50,746 nucleotides of DNA, from assembly GCA_003427395.1 (NCBI GenBank), contig BFEA01000468.1, forward strand, positions 64,091-114,836, written 5' to 3'. The first letter of the stretch is position 1. The number at the start of each line of letters is the position of its first letter. This document shows positions 1 to 10,905 of this stretch, one piece after another. The translations under genes and the position numbers were made by a program. The notes under the pieces are model-generated. The model was not told where the DNA came from and made no database searches. It worked only from the letters and a program-made list of their open reading frames with translations. This stretch comes from Chara braunii (lineage: Eukaryota > Streptophyta > Charophyceae > Charales > Characeae).

Positions 1-54
<54 letters not shown>

Positions 55-70
55 TTCTCTATCTCTCTAT
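1..70. repeat. (CT)n microsatellite at the left window edge
   Basis: Uninterrupted CT dinucleotides fill the first ~51 bases and decay into a CT-rich tail. The right window edge also ends in a dinucleotide run, so both edges may be assembly breakpoints. Confidence 0.97.
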
Positions 71-940
71 GCGTGTTCCGTTTCTTGAATTCGTTAATAG
101 TGCCGAAATTTAGCAGTTGGTTTGGGCCTAACTTTTTTTTTTTTTTTTTTTTGCGGGCATTGCCCGCGCCGCCCGCACCGCGGGCGCTTCGCTAGTTATT
201 ATTAGTATTGAAAAGTACTACCACCATTGTTGTAATTTGTGGTGCCAGCAGGCCTCATGCCCGCTCTAAGTGAAGGCGGGCCTAGATATTTGAAAGGGGG
301 TCCCTTTCCTCAATAATTTCCAAAGAGGGACTCAGACAATGTTGTACGCTGGTTGGATGAGGTGCAACTGGGGCCTCACCCCGGGAGTCCCTCCGGAAGG
401 AGCAGCTATGCAGACGGTGGCGCGCTGGACATATGCAGCGTGAGGCCAGCATAGTAAGGTGGGGCCACGGGCCGCTAGGAATGTAACATTGACACCGCAG
501 CCTAAGCACAAACACCAGGGGCACGCTCAAGTGCTGAATGGTGTGGGTAGCAGCTGACAGAAGTACGCAGACAGGCTATGGCCAGACATGCGGAATAGCA
601 GTCATGCACCCACATGGCTTGTAGACAGACGTGAGGGACATCGAGTATGTTCCCGCACGGTTTTCAAACAAGCCTACAAAACAACATGCATATACCAGTA
701 TGGTCTTGCGGGCAGGGCATCAATCACACACACATGGTTTTAGAGAACAAGCATGCGAAACAACGCGCGGGTGGTTGTACTCAAGGTTGCGTGGCGAAAG
801 CAAAATGGGGAAGAGGAAGTGAAAATGGAGGAAGGTCTTTTGACAAGTGGTACATTAATAAGACATCTTCCTCTTTCTCCGATTGCTTGCTCCTTGAAAG
901 AATATTCAAGACAGTTAACAAAATGAATAGCTTATCGATG
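71..940. other. No gene seen; short H3-like relic and paired GC hairpins
   Basis: I see no gene here. At ~103-117 there is a fragment matching the 3' half of the H3 hairpin unit described below (TGCCGAAATTT). A poly-T tract at 132-152 is followed by two adjacent perfect 6-bp hairpins with mirrored arms: GCGGGC-att-GCCCGC at 153-167 and GCCCGC-acc-GCGGGC at 171-185. The rest shows no recognisable repeat. Confidence 0.5.
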
Positions 941-1110
941 TTATTATTATTATTAATGTTACTATCATTATTATTATTATTATTTTATTGATATTATTAT
1001 TAATATTATTGATATTATTATTAATATTATTGATATTATTATTAATTACCACTATTATCATTTTATCATTATGATTATATTTATTGTTATTATTATTATT
1101 ATTGTTTTTT
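941..1110. repeat. (ATT)n-rich microsatellite
   Basis: Imperfect TTA/ATT trinucleotide repeats with GATATT interruptions occupy this stretch, ending in poly-T. A 106-codon frame on the minus strand is only Asn/Ile runs made by the repeat. Confidence 0.95.
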
Positions 1111-1390
1111 TTTTTGGTTTTTTTTTTTACTATGGCTATTTTTAAAACATCATGAGTAACGCAGGGGTCGGAGTTGAGGAAAGAATAGGGTATTGGAGAG
1201 GAGAGAGATATTGTCATGGTGCCTACCTCCTCCATCCTCCTCCACTTTTATCCTTGTTTGATCTTCTCAGACACCCGTTTTCTCGACTATAAGTATCTGA
1301 TGGTGTACCTCCGTTGAGGGTAACATTGGTTTTCGCTAACTTAAAAAAGTCAAAACAATCGATTGCATAAACGAGGTATGACCAATAACA

Positions 1391-1450
1391 GGCCAATTGT
1401 AGGAGCTTTGCCGGAGTTCAGGAGGAACTCTGAAGGTAGGGAACCATAAG
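1391..1450 (+). other. Conserved pre-array block of U0 with possible donor at 1451
   Basis: The block contains GGAGCTTTGCCGGAGTTC and GGTAGGGAACCAT, homologous to GGAGCTCTGCCGGAACTC and GGCAGGGAACCAT in U2. It ends AAG|GTATGC, the position of the GT donor in the other units. A matching acceptor is weak here: an AG at 1561-1562 has no pyrimidine tract. Confidence 0.55.
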
Positions 1451-1729
1451 GTATGCATTACCTACCCCTTTCACGTATACCCTTACAAACTACGACCTTC
1501 TATCGGACTGCATATATTTTGTTCATACATTCTTCAAGTTTATGTTTATCAAAAGCAAAAAGGATATATGACTGAAGTAAGACCCCTGCCTGATGGAAGG
1601 AAAGGAACTTAAAATAACTGAGAAGGAACCTATGATTGATTGGACTTGGAAAATAGAATGGTGCAATGGACGCTCGTGTTTAAACCGTCGTGCTACTTGG
1701 GTATGCGTTGACTCAACTAAGGGTTGACA

Positions 1730-3210
1730 ATGAGGTACTCATGTGTGAGTTAGCTTACTATCTGCCGAATCGACGGACGTCGTGAAGGAGAGGAATGTCT
1801 AACAATTAGAAACGATAAAGGGAGGCTCTTGTGCGAGTCGCCCAATTAACCTACCGGTTCAGTCTCCGAAGGCGGTAGAAAACCCATGTATGGGTTGGAT
1901 ACTTGGTCCATGAAACTGGGGCAATTGACACAATTAGAAGGTGGCGGTGCTCATGTGTGTGCTACCTCACCACCTTGATTAACTAGGGATCTGCTTGAAG
2001 GCGGAAGGTGGGAGAATGGTTATGTGTCATCTGTTCCGCCTCCCACATAGACTAACAAGCCAGCAATGACTAAGCAAAAACGTATGGCAAGTGAGACAAA
2101 GATTCTTGTGAGAATTATCACGCCGCTTGACTAAAAGTTGCGCGTAATGTAATAGGCGGACGGTTAAAACAACTTCGATAAAAAAAAAAATTACCGATCT
2201 CTTATGAAACAGATAAGTAATAGGAAACTCATATGTGAATCTTCCTTATACTTGTTTGATATCCAACTAACTCAAAGAAAATGTGAAATGCGGGAGATTA
2301 AGCGATAGATAGATTCTCATGTATGAGTAATCCTTTTATTCGTCTTCGTATGACTAATGATTTGGTTGATTACTAACAAATTATTAATCTAATACTTAAC
2401 CAAAGGGATGGGAAATTTAAGTAGTAACTTCCCTCTTATTAACGACTCAGAAAAATCAGTTTTTGCACTTATTCAAGGTGTAGTAGGGGGCTACTGTGAC
2501 GGTCATCCGATTCACACGCTTGAGTCTACGACTGGCTAACGATCTACAAGAAATAGAAAATCACATTGTTGCTCTTACTCTACCGACTTACTTACTCTCA
2601 GGCCGTCCGATCACCAAACGGGTAGTAGGACGGCTTCTGTAAGAGTCATCCTATTACTTGTGTAAAATATGAAATACTCGGTACCCAAGGAAGTAGTAGG
2701 GGGGCCCTTGTTAGGGTCAGCCTATTACTTACTTGATTTTGTACTAACTTACGAGATGGGGTACTCGTGTAGGAATATCCTAAACACTCGTTTTCTGTCC
2801 AAATTAACCAGGCCTTAGAGCGGTTGGCTTCGTGAGCGCAATAAGATGCCTTTGTGAGGATCGTCCTATTGCACTCACGAAATGGATCGGGCATTTAGCC
2901 ACGATATAGTAGGGGGCTCTTGTGCGGGTCGCCTATTATTCACTCATACTGTTACTAACCTTTGGGAGGGGGTTCGAAATTCAGGTTTTTCCGAACGAAG
3001 AGTGAAACAAGTAGTGTGATGCCCCGGTACGAGTCTCTCGGATAATTATTTTAAGTCAGTAGAATGATACTCTTGTAAGAGCTAACCGTCTACTTGGAAT
3101 GAATCTTTTGTGATTTTTCTTACTAACCGTTTGCGTTTGCATTAAATGGGGTTGAAAAGGGAATCGGGTACTCATATGTGATTTACTCGACTGCCTAGTT
3201 GAATAACAGA
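1730..3210 (+). repeat. H1 hairpin array of U0 (about 15-18 hairpins)
   Basis: Hairpins recur roughly every 80-110 bp. The inner part is shared: CTC(A/T)TGTG(T/C)GAG, a small stem with a TGTG-type loop, for example ACTCA-TGTG-TGAGT at 1737-1750 and AACCCA-TGTA-TGGGTT at 1881-1896. The outer stems differ from hairpin to hairpin, yet both arms agree. Examples are AAGGTGG 1938-1944 with CCACCTT 1970-1976; GGCGGAA 2000-2006 with TTCCGCC 2034-2040; GTAGTAGGA 2622-2630 with TCCTATTAC 2649-2657; AAGTAGTAGG 2691-2700 with CCTATTACTT 2721-2730; and 13-nt arms with one mismatch at 2831-2843 and 2867-2879. The array sits where the other units carry H1 arrays, but its loop type is unrelated to theirs. 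Confidence 0.75.
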
Positions 3211-3239
3211 TTGCTTGAAATTGATCAGGTAGCAGAAGG

Positions 3240-4110
3240 TTCATGTCTATATCAATCTACTACTTGCGTATGTCAGGACAAAAAGAAGAGAAAGAAAAGA
3301 ACAAAGCTCCTCTTGGAGCAAAGATTTCACGTATCCGAAAAAGAACAAAGGAAGAAGTTAGGATCGTGGGAAAAAATATACTAGGAATAATAAGGATTAT
3401 CAAGTAGTTCCTGTCCGTTAGTGGCTGTCGAAAAGAAAAACTGCATCGGGAAAATGAGTTAGTCTCAACTACATAAGCACCAAAGGATGTGCTTGTTCCA
3501 AAAGAGACGATGAAAAGAATGAGAGTAGAGGGAATATGACTTTCCTTGAAAACGACCTATGACACATGCATGAAACTCCTTGAGGGAAAGGAGAGAGTGG
3601 CAAATGGCTTAAGGAAGATACAACTAGTAAGACACTGGGATGTCGATCCCAAAGTTCACTGGCCAGATCTAAGGGCTTTACCCTTAGATATTATTGAGTG
3701 AAAAATGAGTGGGGGTGTTGAATTTTTGTCGACATGTGTGTGTGCAGGTCCCTGTTTGATCTACTACAATTGAAGGAATGGTTCTACAAAAAAGACTCAA
3801 TTTTTGTTATCTCTCGAGAACAGGTCGGTTGTTACCGATTCAACTTTTCCCCATGACGTGATACCCACATCTAAAGCCAAACCTTGTGGTCAGTAAAACT
3901 GTCACCTGTGCTCATTGCCTGAATGGTCCAGGTCACTCTCAAGGGTCATTTGAAGAAAATGTGAGAGGATTGGGCTTACGTCTCAGTAAAGATACAACTG
4001 TCATACATGGTTTGGGAAGTGAGGGACAAGGTCAATGGTTGATGGTTGACATCGCTAATGCATGGCATATGAACTGTCTTTGCATTATTCTGTGCAGGTC
4101 TGTTTTGTGT
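3240..4110. other. U0 tail and junction with U1; no gene seen
   Basis: This stretch is purine-rich and then mixed sequence. Only 3823-3845 aligns with other units. The right end abuts the reversed R1 module of U1, so two tails meet here. A 95-codon frame at 3886-4173 runs into the R1 repeat and is not credible. Confidence 0.4.
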
Positions 4111-4111
4111 G

Positions 4112-4412
4112 TTGTGGAACTCATCGATCCCGCACAGTGTGGGACCCTCCCGGCCTCGTCACTTAGGAGTTGATCTACCTTATCGCGATACACATGGAGC
4201 TTCCGCAAACCGCTCCGAACGAGTGAGTCAGCCATACCTCTTGTGAGCCCCTACGATAGGATAGGGATAATGCGAGGTACAACTTATCTCCACCTGCAAG
4301 AGCTGTCACCTCCCTTCGGTGGACGTATCCCCGCTGAGCTCTCACTCCTCTATCGGACCCGCACGTGAACCGACGCATTGGGGGGTTGAAGTCCCAAGCA
4401 CAATTTGTCGTC
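4112..4412 (-). repeat. R1 tail module, copy A (reverse)
   Basis: On the minus strand it carries the R1 landmarks: GGGATACGTCCACCGAAGGG, GGTGACAGCTC, GATAAGTTGTACCTCGC, CCTATCGTAGGGGCTC, then GAGGCCGGGAGGGTCCC at the end. Compared with copy C it lacks the CGACACT palindrome half and the block around the GTCCAC/GTGGAC stem. Confidence 0.8.
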
Positions 4413-5118
4413 AGTCGACTGAAGGAATAGTCGTTCGGCCTCCGCGGCACCTTCAACCCTTAAGTTGAGTGCCCGGATGGGCAGGGCAAACAGGCTCTGC
4501 GTGGAGGTGACCCCTTCCGAACGGAGTCTAGGATCTAGGATGTCCTGGACAAGAACCTCGAATCCAGGTCCAGGACCAAGGTCCAACTTAGAAATTTTAA
4601 GAAGCAAAACGGTAAAAGAAGGGAGTTTTTTTTCCTCTCTTAATCTCAACCCTAATTAAACCCTTAAGCGTAGGCTCTTTAGGCCACGCAAACACTCAAA
4701 CATAGGTATGTACGTACATATATAGGGAGGAATAAATATGTGACGATCACTTCTCACAATCACAGTGAGACTTCTCTCAGCCATATATATATATATGATC
4801 GCAGACAGTCAATTTTAAAGTCCAAACCACAAAATATACCTACAATCACATCAAAGAATCAACCAAAAGTGCACACACTACACGTGGTCAACTTCAATCT
4901 TTCTCTATACTCATATCCCTTGCTTCAACCATGCAAGCCCCAACCTTTGTCAAACTTTCCAAAATAAATATTCAGTACCTTCGTTAAATGACCATTCAAT
5001 AAAATTTTGGGTGAAAACCTTAATTAAAAAAAAAAAAAAACGGTTTAAAACCATTTAGGTTAGGTAACGAGAATGGATATGAGTTGAGTCGCAAACCGAC
5101 GAATCGACAACCAATTTG

Positions 5119-5134
5119 CTATCAGTGATAACAG
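5119..5134 (-). repeat. Conserved palindrome of U1
   Basis: CTATCAGTGATAACAG, the reverse-strand counterpart of the 19-bp palindrome in U2 (17375-17393) and U3 (25960-25978). One arm has lost two bases of symmetry. Confidence 0.7.
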
Positions 5135-5394
5135 AAGATGATCCTTATAAAATCAAGTTAAAACTGAGTCAAGTCTTGAATCAGAATGGTAAAAAAAAAC
5201 TTGTACCACAAGACAGATCAATCCCCAAGCTAGATCTATACGTTCATGGAGAATAACCTCCATATTACGATCTCACTCAAAATCATTCTAATTAACTAAC
5301 TTTGAATCTACCTCTAAGCAAGTGTCCAAAGAAAAGGTAGACCATGACAGAATCTCCTCTATAAAGACTGAATCACCAGAATCGTCACCTGTCA

Positions 5395-5990
5395 AAATAT
5401 AATCTACCTCCTTTAAACTAAGAAAATTTCGACAACTCTTCACGTAGGAAAAGTGTCTTTTCATAATTTATACTAGCTCGAATATAAGAAATTGAAATAT
5501 TATCTTATTTTGAAAAGTCAAATTTCGACTAACTCCCCGAATTAGTGAAAATTTTGGCATCACTCCCTTTACAGAAGGAGACTTCCCAAATTTACAATAA
5601 GTCAGATACGAACTCAAAGCAAAAACTTGACTTCAACTAAGACAACAAAAACTTGAGTTCAACTAAGACAAAATTTAACTAACTCTTTGGATTTGTAAAA
5701 TTATCGGCAGCACTCCCTTTAAAAAAAATGTGATCCCGAGATTTTTACAAAAATAAGTTTAGAAGCTAAAATAACTTTGACTTCTCAAAGTCCAATTTTA
5801 TCTAATTCCCTTAATTTGCAAAAAATTGGTCAGCACCCCTTTAGAAAACGAGACTTCCAAGATTTTTACTAAGTCATATATAAAATTCAGACAAATTGAA
5901 CTTTGAAAAGTCAATATTCGACTAATTTCTTGGTTTTGTAGAAATTTCGGCAGCTCTTCCCGTAGAGAAAGTGGTTTGCCAAGATTTATA
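5395..5990 (-). repeat. H3 array of U1 (about 5 units)
   Basis: On the minus strand, diverged units of ~110-150 bp each contain a long-stem hairpin. AAATCTTGGCA pairs with TGCCGAAATTT (with wobbles), enclosing a smaller stem of the CUUUC...GGGAAG type. The 5940-5990 unit reads GGCAAACCACTTTCTCTACG then GGAAGAGCTGCCG. Runs of TTCGGCAGCACTCCCTTT on the plus strand mark successive units. Confidence 0.75.
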
Positions 5991-6282
5991 TAAGACCAAG
6001 TATAAAAAATGATCCCAAAAAATGGAGAAATTGAACTAAGTAAAGTAAACTTTAGCTCAGAAAATGCAAGAATTGAAACTAAACTCCTATAACTCAAGCA
6101 TGTGGTGAGCAACTAAAGCAACTACCTATCAGACTGAAGCTCAGACTAAGTAGAGATCTCACTGAATCGGATGCACGACCAAAGCACATTGGTAAGTACT
6201 CTCACCAGTCCCCAAGTCGAATCCTCGTAAATTAGTTCATGAAACCTTCAGATGATTTATCTCTTATACCCAACTTACATAT

Positions 6283-7075
6283 GGCATAGTGCTAGACCAT
6301 TCAGCTTAGAAACAATGTCTAGCATGCCTTAGGATATACACGAACAGGTTGCACAACTACTTTTCTCTTCTTTGGGCATATGACTAGACCATTCAGCTTA
6401 AAAACAATGTCTAGCCACCCGGAACTGTTTAATAACCAAAGTTTAATAATTTTTGACTTTGTTCTCAAAAGAAATGAAAATATGAGCAGGCGACTGAGTC
6501 ATTCAGCTTAAAAACAATGCTCAGCTTGCCCAAATTACTTTCAATTATACTTTGTAATTTTTCTTCTTTTCTTAGTGATATGGCTTACTGGACCATTCAG
6601 CTTATAAATAATGTCCAGCTGCCAGTTCACATGCAAATATAAATAAAGTATTTTCTATTATACTCAGTTTATACTTATGTGCATGGTTTTCAGGCTGAAC
6701 CATTCAGCTTAGAAACAATGTTTAGCCTTAGAACAGAAATCCTCCCTCAAAAATGAAACAAGAGGTTGGATCATTCAGCTTAGAAACAATGTCCAACCAA
6801 TCCTCGAATTATTCAAAGCATGACGTTGGATTCTTCAGCCCAACTTCAGTCAGAAACCCCAAAAGAAACAAACAGACCAAACCATTCAGTTAGAAACAAT
6901 ACATGGTCCCAAAGATCAGCCAAGCAAACCCTCAAAAATAAAACATAGTAACCAGACCATTCAGCTTAGAAACAATGTCTGAACCAGACCATTCAGCTTA
7001 GAAACAATGTCTGACCCTTCATAAAACAGTCAAATAAACATAACGCTGTGCCATTCAACTTAGAAACAATACCGA
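6283..7075 (-). repeat. H1 hairpin array of U1 (11 hairpins)
   Basis: On the minus strand each hairpin has the near-constant loop CATTGTTTCTAAGCTGAATG and a private stem. Plus-strand arm positions: GCTAGAC 6291-6297 with GTCTAGC 6317-6323; CTAGAC 6384-6389 with GTCTAG 6409-6414; CTGAG 6494-6498 with CTCAG 6520-6524; CTGGAC 6588-6593 with GTCCAG 6613-6618; GGCTGAAC 6693-6700 with GTTTAGCC 6720-6727; GGTTGGA 6764-6770 with TCCAACC 6792-6798; CAGAC with GTCTG at 6953-6981 and 6985-7013. Several have further outer pairing such as GGCAT...ATGCC. One (6822-6850) is degenerate. Linkers of ~20-100 bp are not repeated. Constant loop with paired variable stems is unlike CRISPR or an ordinary minisatellite. 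Confidence 0.88.
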
Positions 7076-7217
7076 TTCTATGGTTGACCCGGTCACACAC
7101 ATGCAAACTGCCTTCCTCCCACCTTCCCCCAATTCATCCCTTAATCTGCTTTTAATCACAATAAACAAGAAACTTAAACTTCACACCCACATTCCTTTCA
7201 TTTAGTTTGATTGAGTC

Positions 7218-7326
7218 CTAAAAAGAAAGCAGAAGTCATAAGGGAACACAAGCATACAACAGTCAACCTAGAGGAAGATAGTCAATCGGGGGTGTAGTGG
7301 GTTCTTACAGACAGAAGGAGGTATAC
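7218..7326 (-). other. Candidate 109-nt intron of U1
   Basis: On the minus strand CAG|GTATAC (GT at 7326-7325) is followed 109 nt later by TTTCTTTTTAG|GACTC. The position, length and flanks match the 109-nt interval 15252-15360 in U2, whose acceptor is TTTCTCTTCAG|GACCC. The pyrimidine tract is preserved although the sequences have diverged. Confidence 0.5.
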
Positions 7327-8066
7327 CTGACAGTTCCCTGCCTCCAAAACTTCTCCTTCGTTCCGACAGAGCTCCTACAATCGATGGGCGGACTCCCCAC
7401 AGAGTCTTGTTGCGGTCCTACGGGTTGCGATCCCGCCTGCCACCTTCCTCTCAGAACAGGATTAGACTTAGAGTGAGAAGGGCAAAAGGAGGGTTCTCAG
7501 ACGCTCGAGAGACAAGAGTGGAACTGACTCAACTCTCAGGAGAAGGAATTGGTGTCTTCAAGCGCCTGAGGGCTCCGCAATGATGACCATGACGCAACAG
7601 CAACTTGGTCAACCAAAATCAGACTATCAGTTGTGGACTCCATGACGACTTCTCAATTTTGCAGCAATATCCCCCGCTTCAAGAACTCAGTCACTCTGTT
7701 GAGTTCGCTTTCCGAAACGCACCGGTCGCAGCTCTCTCTCTTCTACCAAAATGACCATGGCATCGTGGTTTAGCCTGCCATACGGTAGGTGGAGTGTGCT
7801 CGGATATTTGACCGTGCAGTTTCTACAAAGCTCTAGCTGACCTCAAGTCCGCAGTTAGACATGCACTCTCGCTGCCGGCCTGCTGCTGCTTAATCAATAG
7901 GGTGTGCAACGTTTGACAGTCTGAGTCGTACTGTAGATATTAGCGGCTCACTCAGCCACCAGTCAACCCGTAAACACTGTTGACAGCAAAAGACCCTACA
8001 CCAGTTGTTACAATTGTCCACACTCCTCGACTACCTCAATAGTCACTCCTCTATCTCTTTCCTATA
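7327..8066 (-). other. Conserved pre-array block and upstream leader of U1
   Basis: The part from 7327 to ~7640 aligns in reverse with 14985-15251 (U2) and 23265-23538 (U3). Landmarks are GAGGAAGGTGGCAGGCGGGA, GCAACCCGTAGG and GGAGCTCTGTCGGAAC. The remaining bases up to the MITE show nothing I recognise. No open frame of note. Confidence 0.5.
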
Positions 8067-8586
8067 CAACGAAAAAAAAATTCATAATTAAATAATCATT
8101 CTATAGTGAAATTGCATTCTAAATTTTAAATTTTCATTCCATCTTTAAAAATGTCATTCCAATTTTAAAATTTTTCGTCTTACTTGAAAACTTTCCTTCC
8201 AAGAATGGGGTATCCCTTCTTATTTGAACTGCATGCTACAAATGGAATGAAAGTGTGGACGAGTTCATGAAATATTTTAATTGGACTGTCATTCTAAGTA
8301 AGGATTTTCAGTCATAAATAGGTTAATCCAATCTAAATTAGAAGATATTTCTTATAGAGAATGAAAGTTTAATTAAAACATTTCATAAATTCGTCCAGAC
8401 TTTAATTCCATCTTGAACAAATAGATGCAGTTGGAAGGGAAAACTCGTATTTAGATGGAAACTTATCAAATAAAACTGAAAATTTTAGAATTGGATGAAC
8501 ATTGGAATGATAATTTATAAATATGAAGGATTTTTTTTTTATGGGATGTTTTTCAACTTTCATTTCTCGTGGGCATTTTTCTGTTG
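8067..8586. mobile_element. MITE-like element, copy 1 (520 bp)
   Basis: It starts CAACGAAAAAAAAATT and ends AATTTTTCTGTTG-like (CATTTTTCTGTTG), so the ends are inverted (CAACAGAAAAA). It is flanked by TA on both sides (8065-8066 and 8587-8588). A close copy lies at 30626-31153. It is AT-rich with no reading frame, so it is non-autonomous. The superfamily is uncertain; TA duplication would fit Tc1/mariner, but the other copy is flanked by AA. Confidence 0.75.
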
Positions 8587-8817
8587 TATTCGGCGCCCAG
8601 TCTGCAATCTAGTAGTTGAACCGAAGGTCCTGAAGTTGCCGCCCTCTGGAGACAGTCGCCCATCTAAGTTCGATCGTTAGCTTCCTTTACCTGATCCCCT
8701 ACAACCTCATGCTTCTCCATCGGCCGAATGGCGAGACTCCGATCCGTAGATAAGTCCTTTCTGCTCATCGGTACTCATGTTGTTAGTACCAATAGGACGA
8801 GTGGCGCATCTGCAAAT

Positions 8818-9550
8818 GAGTGAGCCTCCAATCTCGTATCAGCTCACGCCTTCGAACAACGCACACACTTGCAGGTAAGTCTTCACCGTTTTCCAGTCGT
8901 CCTCCCCTCACTGAGCTCTCCTTTCTCCCCAAAATTTTGTTTGGCGGCATGCGCCTTGCCACTCACGCCCTCCCGCTTTTTCATTTTGCGTGCTCCACTT
9001 CACTGGGTTCTACGGAACGAGAATGAATCTCTCACTAAGACCTGGGTAGGTTTATCTTCCTTCTCATTCCTTTTCCCACGCCAAAACTAACACTCCAATT
9101 GCAAATCTAATACCATGGATCGAATCGCCTTACATCAAAACTCATACTTCATACTCTTCCTTGCTCAACTTTGTTCAGAATCGGATGAAAATAATCGACC
9201 CTCACTCACTCCATATTCATCACTTCCGACATTTTCACGCAACATTTCTCACTCATCCCGGCTAAACAAACGACTTTGAGAAAAAGCCAACACTATTACT
9301 GCACTCGCCTCACTTCAACCCCCCTATCTCTCACCTTCACTCGCTCGATTCCGAGGAGAACCGAGTGAGTTATCTGCTTTTCCGTTCCGCCATCCTCTTT
9401 CCCCTCAATCACTTCACGCAACCCTTCTCTCCACTGCCTCTAATCTTACTAATTCATCGGCAAAACTAACAGTAGATTCAGATTCTTCCTCGTTCGAAAC
9501 CCCTACTTGCTAACTTCCCTCGCTCATTTTCATCAAGAATTGAGCGAGGT
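8818..9550 (-). repeat. H2 hairpins of U1
   Basis: Hairpins are spaced some 200-500 bp apart. CCTCGCTCA 9518-9526 pairs perfectly with TGAGCGAGG 9541-9549. CACTCG 9338-9343 pairs with CGAGTG 9362-9367. GTGAGC 8820-8825 pairs with GCTCAC 8842-8847. On the minus strand the loop near 9534 (ATTCTTGATGAAA) resembles the U2 loop at 13815-13824. A minus-strand copy of the CATTCTC motif lies at 9015-9030. This supports the mirror relation of U1 and U2. Confidence 0.65.
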
Positions 9551-9559
9551 ATACACTTT

Positions 9560-10440
9560 CCCTCTCTGTCATAGCTCATTCTCACTTCACTTCGTCATTC
9601 CGCACCGTATGTCCTCCGACCGCATCCGGCCCAATTTTGTGCCCAAATTCAATCTTCCTCTCCACTGTTTGTCGCACTCTGCCTCGTTTGCCCGCCTATC
9701 TGTCGTAGCGAGCGGTCCCTTGGCCACTTGGGCTCAACACTGTGGGAAAAACTTCGGGAGAATCCAAATTTGTTAGGCGGACTGGTAAGGTATTTCGGTT
9801 ATATACCTTAAGTCCGACAGACAGTTCGTGCAGCAAGTCACCGCGGGCCTCCACACGGCGCTCTCTCCCTTTCGCTGTGTCGTTCCACAGGTACTCTTTG
9901 GATTCCTCCGTGCCACTTCCTTGTCCTCCGCTGTGTCGCCTCCCTTCCTGACCTTTTTTCTGACCGTTTTCCTCCGACCCACTTTACCACCCTTCCGGGT
10001 TTCCAACAGGTAGGCCCACGCCCAGATCTTCACAACCGGCCACCGGGTCAAAGGCACGGCACGCTCCAGATCTCGGCGGCAGTAACAAATATTCAAATGG
10101 GAACTTTGAGAATCGAACCGGAGAAGGGTTTTATGTGAGAAGTCGCTGCAGCCACTACCACTCTGACTATGCGGAATCCGGGCGGGCCCGTCAAAACAGG
10201 CGCACACCCAAAGTTTCTTGACTGTCGTGACAGCCTTTGAATCTGGCGCCTCATCTGAGTCAAAACTACAATAAATAATAAAATATTTAGAAACGTTTAA
10301 TCATCAAAATATGATGAACGAGGAAAAAGAAAAACGTTAATACCATTCCGACGTCTCCGATGGCGAAACCAAAGGAGATAGCCTCGCCGGACCCTCAACC
10401 TCTTGGTCTCCTCATTCTACTTTGATATTCCTGCATCGTC
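9560..10440. other. No gene seen; pyrimidine-rich leader of U1
   Basis: A 144-codon minus frame at 9773-10207 has no recognisable domain. At ~10085-10175 (minus) there is a perfect B-box-like GGTTCGATTC with a TAGTCAGAGTGG A-box-like string ~38 nt upstream, but acceptor and T stems do not form, so I do not call a tRNA. From ~10330 the sequence is the mirror of 12150-12240 (GAGGTTGAGGG...CGG landmarks). Confidence 0.45.
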
Positions 10441-10510
10441 GCCGCTAGGTTTCGATCCCTGAATCTCCCGAATGAAGGTCCGATGATGTATCCAATAGTG
10501 CTACGCCCAA
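10441..10510 (-). pseudogene. tRNA-like sequence, left copy (A and B boxes)
   Basis: On the minus strand the A-box-like TAGCACTATTGG (10503-10492) and B-box-like GGATCGAAACC (10458-10448) lie at tRNA spacing. The middle resembles an Arg tRNA, but the acceptor stem does not pair and the T stem is weak, so it is not a working tRNA. Its partner at 12075-12144 is homologous base by base in the opposite orientation. It could be an internal Pol III promoter or a tRNA-derived relic. Confidence 0.45.
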
Positions 10511-10671
10511 GTCTGGATTTAGTTTCGGCAGAAACCTAAATAAGTGGATATTGTGCGATGCGTAGATCTGTCGAAACGTCTTCAAAATCATATTGTCATC
10601 GACGTCGTCCTTCGTACACGTGCGCAGGTCACAAGGAAGTGAACCAGTAAAAAAAAACAATCTTTTTAATC

Positions 10672-10905
10672 TTAGTTTAATCAGGACTAAAAATTTGGTC
10701 GGCACAACGCGACTTTACAATCATCAACAAATAAAAAGATCAAGCGCGCCTTAAGTCTGCGCGCCCACACACTCTCTATTGTAGTCAACCATCCAGTCAA
10801 CGTAAACAACAGACATGACCGCGACTCACATGGCGTACCCAAACTTATTCACTGTTGCCTGCAAAAACTAGGGCGGATACCCTTGTAAGGGTATTCGCAC
10901 CGGCA
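10672..10905 (-). repeat. Left arm of the head-to-head inverted repeat
   Basis: Segments match the right arm (11566-11836) in reverse: 10871-10898 exactly (28 bp), 10782-10805 at 23 of 24, and 10672-10690 with few changes. The 28-bp core contains its own palindrome ATACCCTT-GT-AAGGGTAT. Confidence 0.85.

Larger units (their letters stand above)
1370..4110 (+). other. Unit U0: truncated non-coding structured unit, plus strand
   Basis: This is the leftmost paralogous unit. It begins at a conserved block (1391-1450) alignable with 15190-15251 (U2), 23470-23538 (U3), 29150-29209 (U4) and the reverse strand of ~7327-7400 (U1). It then has its own hairpin array (1730-3210). It ends near 3823-3845, where AGGTCGGTTG...CCGATTCAAC matches the segment after the palindrome in U2 (17391-17430). 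No H3 array, H2 hairpins or tRNA-like head are visible, so the unit is truncated or strongly diverged. It converges on U1 at ~4.1 kb. I infer an untranslated RNA; no frame is plausible as a protein. Confidence 0.55.
4112..10900 (-). other. Unit U1: full-length non-coding structured unit, minus strand
   Basis: Read on the minus strand this unit has the complete module order: inverted-repeat head (10871-10898), tRNA-like sequence (10441-10510), H2 hairpins (9549-8820), conserved block and GT-AG pair (~7460-7218), H1 array (7075-6283), H3 array (~5990-5395), palindrome (5119-5134) and R1 tail (4412-4112). It is the mirror partner of U2. A 520-bp MITE-like element interrupts it at 8067-8586. The R1 tail lacks the upstream half that U2 and U3 have. 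I infer a long non-coding RNA transcribed leftward from ~10.9 kb. Confidence 0.6.

Noticed and set aside
5119-5134. tetO-like operator core CTATCAGTGATA
   Set aside because: The match to the bacterial operator is confined to the palindromic core; in U2 and U3 the arms read CTGTTATCA, and there is no bacterial context.
6283-7075. CRISPR-like array (constant repeat, variable spacers)
   Set aside because: The constant part is a hairpin loop and the variable parts pair with each other around it. Spacing is irregular, no cas genes are present, and the context is eukaryotic.
10085-10175. tRNA gene with perfect B box on the minus strand
   Set aside because: Acceptor, anticodon and T stems do not form; only the box strings match.
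9773-10207. 144-codon minus-strand frame
   Set aside because: No domain or plausible composition; it overlaps a plus-strand frame and the mirrored non-coding unit leader, whose partner in U2 has no such frame.
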